From NCBI GenBank assembly GCA_025463335.1, contig JAOBWJ010000379.1:1-43230 (forward strand): 43,230 nucleotides of DNA. The letters run 5' to 3'. This document shows, piece by piece, positions 9,108 through 15,106 of the stretch. Positions within the stretch are counted from its first letter, which is position 1. Every line of letters begins with the position of its first letter. The position numbers and the translations under genes are program-made. The stretch is from Acidimicrobiales bacterium. Lineage in GTDB: Bacteria; Actinomycetota; Acidimicrobiia; Acidimicrobiales; CADCSY01. The notes beneath the pieces are model-generated. The model made no database searches, was not told where the DNA came from, and saw only the letters and a program-made list of their open reading frames with translations.

Positions 9108-9568
9108 CGGTCGTCGAGCCACGGATAGCGGGCCCTGTCCTGGCCGGCGTAGTCCGGATCGAGGTAGATGAAGACGCGCTGGATGAGGAAGTCGCGGATC
9201 TCGAACACATCGCACCAGCGCCCGGCCGACCACTCGGGCTCGCCGGCCTGCCATGGGCCATCGCGGTGCTCGCCGTGACTGGTGCCCTCGCAGGCCAGCA
9301 CGTCGGTGCCGGTGAGGACCCAGTTGAAGAGGGAGTAGTCGTGCGTGATCCCCTTGATCGTGGCGCCGACGTCGCCGAACATCTGGCCGATCTGGGCCTT
9401 GCCGTTGGCCAGACCCCACTTGGGGAAGTACGCCTGGGCGTCCTCGGCGAAGAGGTCGAGGATCGAGCCGGCGGTTGAGGTGACCCCGCCGTTGTCGAAC
9501 GCCTTGAGGTACTCGAGAGCGACCGACTTCCGCTGCTCGTCGGTCATCGTGCTTCGGGTGATCGCCAT
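9104..9568 (-). CDS. NTF2/SnoaL-like protein inserted between CoA-transferase subunit genes
   Basis: A 154-residue single-domain protein with the cone-shaped NTF2/SnoaL pattern: an N-terminal helix with LEYLKAFDNGG, LFAEDAQAYFPKWG, an internal region with GTSHGEHRDG and W-rich strands, and a C-terminal VFEIRDFLIQRVFIYLDPDYAG. Family members are often small isomerases, hydrolases or cyclases acting on polar organic acids, and others only bind ligands. The ATG follows a GAGGAGC site. It lies 11 bases after catI and overlaps catJ by four bases, so all three are co-translated. Its position suggests a role in the same step as the transferase, for example tautomerising or lactone-handling of the substrate, but this is inference. 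Confidence 0.8.
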   Translation of the reverse strand: MAITRSTMTDEQRKSVALEYLKAFDNGGVTSTAGSILDLFAEDAQAYFPKWGLANGKAQIGQMFGDVGATIKGITHDYSLFNWVLTGTDVLACEGTSHGEHRDGPWQAGEPEWSAGRWCDVFEIRDFLIQRVFIYLDPDYAGQDRARYPWLDDR

Positions 9569-9579
9569 GGCTGCTCCTC

Positions 9580-10401
9580 TCAGGTTGTGCTCGGCACCAG
9601 GTCGAGCACGTGGGTCCGCATCCAGCCCAGGAACGTGTCGCGGTCGCGACTGATGACGTCCCACGCCTCGTAGAAGGCGTTGTCCCGGGTCGAGTAGTCC
9701 TGGGCGTAGCTCGGCTGGGCGCCGCCCGGCACCTCGGCCACGGCGCTCAGCACCCAGCCCGGGAGGACGATGGCACCCGGACGGGGCTGCAGCTCCTCGA
9801 CGACCTCCTCGACGGTCACCACGGCCCGGCGAGCGGCGAGCACGGCCTCCTTCTGCACACCACAGATGCCCCAGAGCTGGACGTTGCCCGCCCGGTCGGC
9901 CTGCTGGGCGTGGATGACGGTCACGTCGGGGCGAAGGGCGGCCACGGCGGTGAGCCGCTCGCCGGTGAACGGGCAGGCCAGCGGGGCCACGTTGGCGGTG
10001 TGGTCGACGAGGTCGGTGCCGACGTACCCGCGGAGCACGGCGAACGGCAGGCCGGAGGCGCCGGCGACGTAGCGGTTGGCCATGCCGGCGTGGCTGTGCT
10101 CCTCGAGCTGGAGGGGCCGGGGCCAACCGTGCTCGACGGCGTCGCGGAACCGGTGGAGCGAGCCGACACCAGGGTTTCCGCCCCACGAGAACACCAACCG
10201 GGCGGCAACCCCCATGCCGATGAGCTGGTCGTAGAGCACGTCCGGCGTCATCCGCACGAGCGTGAGGTCCTGCCGGCCCTGGCGAACGATCTCGTGACCG
10301 GCAGCGAAGGGGATCAGGTGGGTGAAGCCCTCGAGGGCCACCATGTCCCCGTCGCCCACGTTGGCGGTGATCGCCTCGGCCAGGCTCGTGAGCACGGCCA
10401 T
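9580..10401 (-). CDS. catI: CoA-transferase alpha subunit, CatI/IpdA-like (3-oxoadipate CoA-transferase)
   Basis: A 273-residue alpha subunit of a class I CoA-transferase. GDGDMVALEGFTHLIP at 16-31 and GGNPGVG at 74-80 are the CoA-binding segments, and DVTVIHAQQADRAGN is the later family block. The sequence strongly recalls CatI of Pseudomonas knackmussii, the succinyl-CoA:3-oxoadipate transferase subunit (282 residues there), more than the ~230-residue PcaI. Judged from memory, not alignment. The gene begins one base after the aldehyde dehydrogenase stop (TGA-C-ATG), so it is tightly coupled to it. This step would commit 3-oxoadipate to thiolysis into acetyl-CoA and succinyl-CoA; no thiolase gene is present in the window. 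Confidence 0.87.
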   Translation of the reverse strand: MAVLTSLAEAITANVGDGDMVALEGFTHLIPFAAGHEIVRQGRQDLTLVRMTPDVLYDQLIGMGVAARLVFSWGGNPGVGSLHRFRDAVEHGWPRPLQLEEHSHAGMANRYVAGASGLPFAVLRGYVGTDLVDHTANVAPLACPFTGERLTAVAALRPDVTVIHAQQADRAGNVQLWGICGVQKEAVLAARRAVVTVEEVVEELQPRPGAIVLPGWVLSAVAEVPGGAQPSYAQDYSTRDNAFYEAWDVISRDRDTFLGWMRTHVLDLVPSTT

Positions 10402-10402
10402 G

Positions 10403-11890
10403 TCAACCCCTCCGGTAGAAGGGTGGGAGGTCGGCGTCGACGTTGACCCACACCGATTTCGCCTCCGTGGCCTCGTGGACGGCCTCGAAGCCCATCTCCC
10501 GGCCGTAGCCGGACTGGCCGGTGCCGCCGAACGGCGAGCCTGGATTCACCCGCTTGTACGAGTTGATCCACACCATTCCGGCCCGGAACGCGCGAGCCAT
10601 GCGGTGGGCCCGGGAGAGGTCGCGGGTCCAGAGGCCGGCCCCCAGGCCGTACTCGGTGGCGTTGGCCAGGGCGACGGCCTCGGCGTCGGTGCGGAAGGTC
10701 GTCACCGTCACGAACGGGCCGAAGACCTCCTCCTGAGCCACCCGGCTGGCCGGGTCGGCACGGACCACGGTCGGCTCGACGTAGCAGCCCTGTGCGAGGC
10801 GGGGGTCGTCGGGAGAGCCGCCACCGGTGAGGATCTCGGCCCCCTCGTCGAGCGCCACCTTCACGTAGGACAGCACGCGGTCGCGGTGCATGGGTGACGT
10901 GAGCGGCCCCATCTCGGTGCTCAGGTCCAAGGGGTGACCGAGGCGGATGGACCGAGCCAGCTCGAGGAAGCCGTCGAGGAACTCCTCGGCGACGTCCTCG
11001 TGCAACAGCAGCCGGCTGCCAGCGATGCACGCCTGCCCCTGGTTGTGGAAGATGGCGAACGCCGAACCGTTGCGGGCCGCATCCAGGTCGGCATCGGCGA
11101 ACACCACGTTGGCGCCCTTGCCGCCCAGTTCGAGCTGAACCCGCTTCAGGTTGGTGGCCGACGCTTCGACGATGCGGCGCCCCGTCGCCGTCGACCCGGT
11201 GAATGCGATCTTGGCCACGTCGGGATGCTCGGCGAGGCGCTGGCCGGCGGTCGGTCCGTAGCCGGGCACCACGTTGACGACTCCGGGTGGGAAGCCGACC
11301 TCGGCGATCAGCTCGGCCAGCCGCAGCGACGACAGCGGGGTCAGCTCGGCCGGCTTGAGCACGGTGGTGTTGCCGGTGGCCAACGCCGGCCCCAGCTTCC
11401 AGCTGCAGAACATGAGAGGAAAGTTCCACGGCACGATGGCTCCGACCACGCCGAGGGGCTCGCGCTCGACGTAGTTGAGGAACCCGCGCTCCACGGGGAT
11501 GACGGCGCCCTCCACCTTGTCGGCCATGCCGCCGAAGTACCGGAACGTGGCGGCGGTCCTCGGGACATCGAGGGCGGCGGTGTCCCGCAAGGGGTGGCCG
11601 GTATCGCGGGTCTCGAGGTGGGCCAGCTCGTCGGCATGGGCCTCCACGGCGTCGGCGAGGCGCAGGAGGAGCCGACCTCGCTCGGCGGCGGGCATGGCCG
11701 CCCACGCCGGGAACGCGGCGTGGGCGGCGGCCACGGCCCGGTCGACGTCCTCGGCCCTCGCCTCGGCCACCTCGGCGAGGACCGAGCAGTCGTGGGGGTC
11801 GAGCACCTCGATGGTGCCGCCGGCGAGGGCGTCGACGAAGTCCCCGCCGATGGAGAGCTTCGTCGCCACCGCCCCGCCGGTCCCGGTCAC
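10403..11890 (-). CDS. hapE: NAD(P)-dependent aldehyde dehydrogenase, probable 4-hydroxymuconic semialdehyde dehydrogenase
   Basis: A 495-residue aldehyde dehydrogenase with all catalytic residues: Asn156 in PWNFP, Lys179 in LKPAE, Glu254 in LELGG and Cys288 in GQAC, plus the C-terminal INSYKRVNPGSPFGG and SGYGRE. The family is certain. In hydroquinone operons the gene next to HapCD encodes an aldehyde dehydrogenase (HapE) that oxidises 4-hydroxymuconic semialdehyde to maleylacetate, and that is the likely job here by context. The GTG start makes a GTGA overlap with the membrane protein gene; there is no better ATG nearby. A general aldehyde dehydrogenase with another semialdehyde substrate cannot be excluded. 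Confidence 0.88.
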   Translation of the reverse strand: MTGTGGAVATKLSIGGDFVDALAGGTIEVLDPHDCSVLAEVAEARAEDVDRAVAAAHAAFPAWAAMPAAERGRLLLRLADAVEAHADELAHLETRDTGHPLRDTAALDVPRTAATFRYFGGMADKVEGAVIPVERGFLNYVEREPLGVVGAIVPWNFPLMFCSWKLGPALATGNTTVLKPAELTPLSSLRLAELIAEVGFPPGVVNVVPGYGPTAGQRLAEHPDVAKIAFTGSTATGRRIVEASATNLKRVQLELGGKGANVVFADADLDAARNGSAFAIFHNQGQACIAGSRLLLHEDVAEEFLDGFLELARSIRLGHPLDLSTEMGPLTSPMHRDRVLSYVKVALDEGAEILTGGGSPDDPRLAQGCYVEPTVVRADPASRVAQEEVFGPFVTVTTFRTDAEAVALANATEYGLGAGLWTRDLSRAHRMARAFRAGMVWINSYKRVNPGSPFGGTGQSGYGREMGFEAVHEATEAKSVWVNVDADLPPFYRRG

Positions 11891-12561
11891 GCCGGGACGG
11901 TCGGGGCTGTCGGGGCGGTCGGGGTCGGAGTGGCGGGCGCCGGGGGCTCGTGCACGGTCGCCGGGCGGTGCAACTCGGCGAACGTCCGCTCCTCTTCGGA
12001 GAGCGGGTTGTAGATGAGGCCGACGTGCAGGCCGTAGATGGCGTGCCACAGGTAGACGGCGGCGATGTACTTCCAGCCCAGGTTGTTGCTGAAGAACCCG
12101 TTGTGGAACTCGGGCACCAGCTCGGGCGTCACCCACAGGCAGCTGAGGGTGCCGAGGAAGAGCCCCCACACCATGGCCTTGGCCAGGTTGCCTAGCACCG
12201 TGTTGCGCCACGGCAGCAGCGGGTGGACGGCGATCATGAAGACCACGGTCAACACCACGCCGGTGAAGGCGTGAGCCACCCAGCCGAGCACCAGCCGGGT
12301 GGTGTCGGAGACGGCGAGGATGTCTGTCGGGTTCGGTCCCAGCACCGTGCGCATGAGCAGGTAGCCGTTGAACCGGGGCCAGTCGACGTCGGGCAGACCG
12401 ATGCCGTGGAACCAGAAGCCGGTGATGGTCGCGATGTGCGTGGCCACGATCCCGGCCAGGACCGCGGTGCCGAGTCGATGCGTCGAGACGGTTTCCCGCC
12501 ACTCGAAGATCTCCTCGTGGTTGTCGCGTCTCATTTCGTCGTGGTGCCGGGTGATCCGCAT
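11887..12561 (-). CDS. Histidine-rich four-helix membrane protein in the hydroquinone operon
   Basis: A 224-residue protein I do not recognise. It has four predicted membrane segments at about residues 30-52, 90-112, 125-145 and 163-184, and a Pro/Thr-rich cytoplasmic tail with repeated PTAP-type units. Histidines sit in or at the ends of helices: His42, 52, 97, 113, 173 and 179. Such a pattern is seen in small haem- or quinone-binding membrane proteins, but no standard haem motif is visible. The ATG follows GAGGGAGG. It lies between the dioxygenase and the aldehyde dehydrogenase, overlapping the latter by four bases. Possible roles are substrate entry, hydroquinone/quinone redox control or an anchor; all are inference. 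Confidence 0.75.
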   Translation of the reverse strand: MRITRHHDEMRRDNHEEIFEWRETVSTHRLGTAVLAGIVATHIATITGFWFHGIGLPDVDWPRFNGYLLMRTVLGPNPTDILAVSDTTRLVLGWVAHAFTGVVLTVVFMIAVHPLLPWRNTVLGNLAKAMVWGLFLGTLSCLWVTPELVPEFHNGFFSNNLGWKYIAAVYLWHAIYGLHVGLIYNPLSEEERTFAELHRPATVHEPPAPATPTPTAPTAPTVPA

Positions 12562-12630
12562 GCTGCGCCTCCCTCGTTGGATGGCTGGACGCCTCCGGTT
12601 CGCTGTCTGGGTGTGCGTGGGGGGGGGCAG

Positions 12631-13611
12631 TCAGAAGTCGACCGGGTACGTCGGTGCCCGGCCTTCGGCGATCATGCGGGGGAGGGCGGCCGAGCCGTTC
12701 TCCCAGACGAGCAACATCGAGCGCTTGGGGGAGAAGCCCTGGTGGCGGATGTCGGCGGGCATGGCCGCCACGTCTCCCGCCTTCATCGTCACCCTTGCCC
12801 GGAGGGCATTGGTCTCCTTGTCGGCGACGACCCACTCGATCTGGTCGGAGAGCTGGACGAACCACTCGACCCGGTCGTTGCCGTGGATGATGGGGAGGAT
12901 GAACTCCTCGGTCGTCGGGCAGTAGAGGCTGTCCTCGCAGACCGACACGACCGATGGGTTCCAGGTCACGTCCGAGCGCGAGAGGTAGGCAAAGAGGTTG
13001 AAGCCGCAGACCTCCTCCTCGAAGCCGGGCTCGGGCTCGACGTCGGGCTCGTCCTGGGGCACGTCCGCGAACATCCGGTTCACCGGGTGGCCGGTGGCGT
13101 CGCTGCGGGGCACCTCGTCGCCGGGGACGCCCACCATGCGCTTGGCCGTCACCCGTCGGCGGGTCACGGCCTTGGTGTTGGAGCCCTGCTTGTCACCCCA
13201 CGGCGAACCCGTCTCCTCGGGCGCGGCGAAGGGGTCGAACCCCTCGATCGTCCAGTCGTCGAGAATGGCCTGGAACGCGGCGTGGATGTCCTCGTGGGGG
13301 AAGCGCTCGACGTAGTCGAGGCCGGCCCCGCGGTACGACTCGTTGAAGGAGCCGGCGAAGAGGTCGACTTCGCCGTAGTGGTTCACGGTGCCGATGACGG
13401 CATCGAAGTTGACCACGCCATAGAAGAACCCCCACGCCACGTCGCGCTGAAGGGCGCGGAGGAAGGCGTCGATCGACAACACGTCCTTGCCCGAAGGCCA
13501 GGCCACATGAGCGAAGTACTCGTCCCGGTCGAAGGTGAACTCGCCGAGCCGGAACGAGCGGTAGCCATGCTCGTTGCGGTCACCGACGACGGCGGGTGCG
13601 GTGTCGGTCAT
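12631..13611 (-). CDS. hapD: Hydroquinone 1,2-dioxygenase large (catalytic) subunit, HapD/PnpD type
   Basis: A 326-residue catalytic subunit of the two-component type II hydroquinone dioxygenase, which cleaves hydroquinone to 4-hydroxymuconic semialdehyde with Fe(II). The metal site is readable as HGNDRVE: His243, Asn245 and Glu249, with His290 in DIRHQG. From memory, the solved PnpCD enzyme binds iron through His256, Asn258, Glu262 and His303 of PnpD, which is the same pattern shifted by exactly 13 at all four positions. DVAWGFFYGVVNFD, FDPFAAPEETGS and LSRSDVTWNPSV are further blocks I associate with HapD/PnpD. AGGAG precedes the ATG. It follows the small-subunit gene by 16 bases. Confidence 0.93.
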   Translation of the reverse strand: MTDTAPAVVGDRNEHGYRSFRLGEFTFDRDEYFAHVAWPSGKDVLSIDAFLRALQRDVAWGFFYGVVNFDAVIGTVNHYGEVDLFAGSFNESYRGAGLDYVERFPHEDIHAAFQAILDDWTIEGFDPFAAPEETGSPWGDKQGSNTKAVTRRRVTAKRMVGVPGDEVPRSDATGHPVNRMFADVPQDEPDVEPEPGFEEEVCGFNLFAYLSRSDVTWNPSVVSVCEDSLYCPTTEEFILPIIHGNDRVEWFVQLSDQIEWVVADKETNALRARVTMKAGDVAAMPADIRHQGFSPKRSMLLVWENGSAALPRMIAEGRAPTYPVDF

Positions 13612-13627
13612 CGGAGCTCCTCTTCCC

Positions 13628-14125
13628 TCAGTCGGTCTGGCAGATCTCGGACCAGCGGTAGACGGTGTCGGCGCCGGCGATCGTCTGGAGCAGGATCACG
13701 GATGGCTCGTCGGCGCGGAACCGGTGGGCGGCGTTGGCGGGGAGGAGCGCCATGTGGCCCCGGCGGGCCACGACGCGGCCCATCGGCCGGCCGTCGGGTT
13801 GCTCGGCCAAGGCGATGGACCCCCGGGTACCCGCCGGGACGACCGGTTCGGTCAGGGACCGCAGCTCGACCACGACCGTGCCGTCCATCACCAGGGCGAA
13901 CTCGTCGTGGGCAGCCGAGCGCCACCCGGAGACGCCCTCGGCCCGGATGACCTCGAGCACGTACTCCTGGTTCTTGGCGACGGCGATCTTCTCCCAGGCG
14001 ACGGCGCCCGAGGCCACCTCGAACATGTTGGAGAACGTGTAGTGGCGCGGGTCGTCGTCGATGATCTCGACGCCGCCCTTCTCGTAGTCGACCAGGCTGC
14101 CGAAGCGGGTCGCGTACGTCGTCAC
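13628..14125 (-). CDS. hapC: Hydroquinone 1,2-dioxygenase small subunit, HapC/PnpC type
   Basis: A 165-residue cupin-fold partner of HapD, required for the active heterotetramer but without the iron site. Blocks recalling HapC/PnpC are YTFSNMFEVA, AAHDEFALVMDG, ARRGHMALLPANAAHRF and the C-terminal ICQTD. The start is placed at GTG 14125, three bases after GGGAGGT; this gives the usual length of about 160-165. An ATG 12 codons upstream at 14161 has no ribosome site and lies close to the operator. It is the first gene of the operon, about 75 bases downstream of the predicted transcription start, so its expression should follow the IclR control region directly. Confidence 0.9.
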   Translation of the reverse strand: MTTYATRFGSLVDYEKGGVEIIDDDPRHYTFSNMFEVASGAVAWEKIAVAKNQEYVLEVIRAEGVSGWRSAAHDEFALVMDGTVVVELRSLTEPVVPAGTRGSIALAEQPDGRPMGRVVARRGHMALLPANAAHRFRADEPSVILLQTIAGADTVYRWSEICQTD

Positions 14126-14128
14126 GGG

Positions 14129-14135
14129 ACCTCCC
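14129..14135 (-). promoter_or_regulatory. Ribosome binding site that decides the hapC start
   Basis: GGGAGGT on the minus strand lies three bases before GTG 14125. The alternative ATG at 14161 has no comparable sequence, so the GTG start is preferred. Confidence 0.65.
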
Positions 14136-14163
14136 GAGACCGGAGCGAACCCCTGCGACATCG

Positions 14164-14192
14164 TTGCCAGTGTTCGCTATGCGAACTAATGT
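14164..14192 (+). promoter_or_regulatory. Predicted promoter of the iclR-type regulator gene
   Basis: TTGCCA at 14164-14169 and TAATGT at 14187-14192 are separated by exactly 17 bases and point towards the regulator at 14255. The first 15-bp palindrome fills the end of the spacer, and the second overlaps the -10 box. This arrangement predicts negative autoregulation. Confidence 0.55.
14172..14186. promoter_or_regulatory. IclR-type operator site 1
   Basis: GTTCGCTATGCGAAC is a perfect inverted repeat, GTTCGC around TAT. It resembles the 15-bp PcaR/PcaU-type site (GTTCG-N5-CG.AC). It lies within the spacer of the regulator promoter and just inside the predicted hap transcript. Confidence 0.8.
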
Positions 14193-14205
14193 GCGCTACA
14201 CGAAC
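14191..14205. promoter_or_regulatory. IclR-type operator site 2
   Basis: GTGCGCTACACGAAC is a second, imperfect copy of the operator starting 19 bases after site 1, about two helical turns, so both face the same side of the DNA. It covers the predicted hap transcription start and overlaps the -10 box of the regulator promoter. Confidence 0.75.
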
Positions 14206-14206
14206 A

Positions 14207-14235
14207 AAAGTAGAGAAGCGCGACATCCGTGTCAA
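14207..14235 (-). promoter_or_regulatory. Predicted sigma-70 promoter of the hydroquinone operon
   Basis: On the minus strand TTGACA (14235-14230) and TACTTT (14212-14207) are 17 bases apart, the ideal spacing. The predicted start near 14200 falls inside operator site 2, giving a leader of about 75 bases before hapC. Confidence 0.7.
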
Positions 14236-14254
14236 GGGTGGGTGGGAGGGACGA

Positions 14255-15028
14255 GTGCCGAACGAGGAGCGCGACGGCGAGTTCGTCCAGTCGCTGGAAC
14301 GGGGCCTGGCCGTGATCCAGGCGTTCTCGGCTGAGCACCCCCAGCAGACGCTGGCCGACGTCGCCCGTCGCACCGGTCTGACCCGGGCCACCGCCCGGAG
14401 GTTGCTCCACACCCTGGTGGCATTGGGCTATGCCCGGACCAACGGGAAGTCCTTCGAGCTGGCGCCCAAGGTCCTCGACATCGGCTACGCCTACCTGTCG
14501 TCGCTCGATGTCGAACGTCTGGCCGAACCGTCCATGGAGGCGCTGGTCGAACAGACGCACGAGTCGTGCTCGGCGGCGGTGCTGGACGGCGCCGAGATCG
14601 TGTACGTGGCCCGGGTGCCGACCAAGCGGATCATGACGATCGCCCTCGGGCTGGGATCGCGCCTGCCGGCCTACCTCACCTCCATGGGTCGGGTGCTGCT
14701 GGCCGAGCTCGACGATGACGAGGTCGACCGTGTGCTCGGCCCGGGTCCCTACGAGGCCCGGACCTCCCGGACGGTCATCAAGCCCGATGACCTCCACGAG
14801 GAACTGGCTCGGGTGCGGCGCCAGGGCTGGGCCCTGGTCGACCAGGAGCTCGAGGACGGCCTCCGTTCCATTGCGGCGCCGCTCCGCGACCGGAACGGGA
14901 GGGCGATCGCGGCGGTGAACATCTCGAGCCACGCTGGTCGGGTCAGCCTCGAGACGGTGCGGCGGGAGTTCCTGCCGGCGCTGCTGTCCACGTGCGCCGA
15001 GATCAACGAGCGCCTGGCCCGGCGCTGA
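14255..15028 (+). CDS. IclR family transcriptional regulator, PcaR/PcaU/PobR subgroup
   Basis: A 257-residue regulator with an N-terminal winged helix-turn-helix (QTLADVARRTGLTRATARRLLHTL starts near residue 31) and a C-terminal IclR effector domain with AAVLDGAEIVYVAR and the late block LRDRNGRAIAAVNIS. FVQSLERGLAVIQAFS at the start is typical of the beta-ketoadipate pathway subgroup, which senses protocatechuate, 3-oxoadipate or related acids. The GTG start follows GGGAGGGACGA; the reading frame is open far upstream but that part overlaps the dioxygenase genes and the operators. It is divergent from hapC and very likely controls that operon and itself. Whether it represses or activates is not visible, although the operator position favours repression. 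Confidence 0.92.
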   Translation: MPNEERDGEFVQSLERGLAVIQAFSAEHPQQTLADVARRTGLTRATARRLLHTLVALGYARTNGKSFELAPKVLDIGYAYLSSLDVERLAEPSMEALVEQTHESCSAAVLDGAEIVYVARVPTKRIMTIALGLGSRLPAYLTSMGRVLLAELDDDEVDRVLGPGPYEARTSRTVIKPDDLHEELARVRRQGWALVDQELEDGLRSIAAPLRDRNGRAIAAVNISSHAGRVSLETVRREFLPALLSTCAEINERLARR

Positions 15029-15035
15029 CTCCTCA

Positions 15036-15058
15036 GGTCGGCCTGTACGAGGCCGACC
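15036..15058. terminator. Nine-pair hairpin after the iclR-type gene
   Basis: GGTCGGCCT-GTACG-AGGCCGACC is a perfect nine-pair stem with a five-base loop, eight bases past the stop codon. No T-run follows. Its place between two plus-strand genes supports a terminator. Confidence 0.6.
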
Positions 15059-15106
15059 AGGATCCGTCACGAGCCACGGACCGGCTCGGTGGAGCACAGG
15101 AGTGGC

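Noticed and set aside
12619-12627. Run of nine G as a possible phase-variation or frameshift site
   Set aside because: It lies in the 69-bp gap after hapD, outside any reading frame, and is not placed to change a promoter. It may only be a sequencing-sensitive tract.
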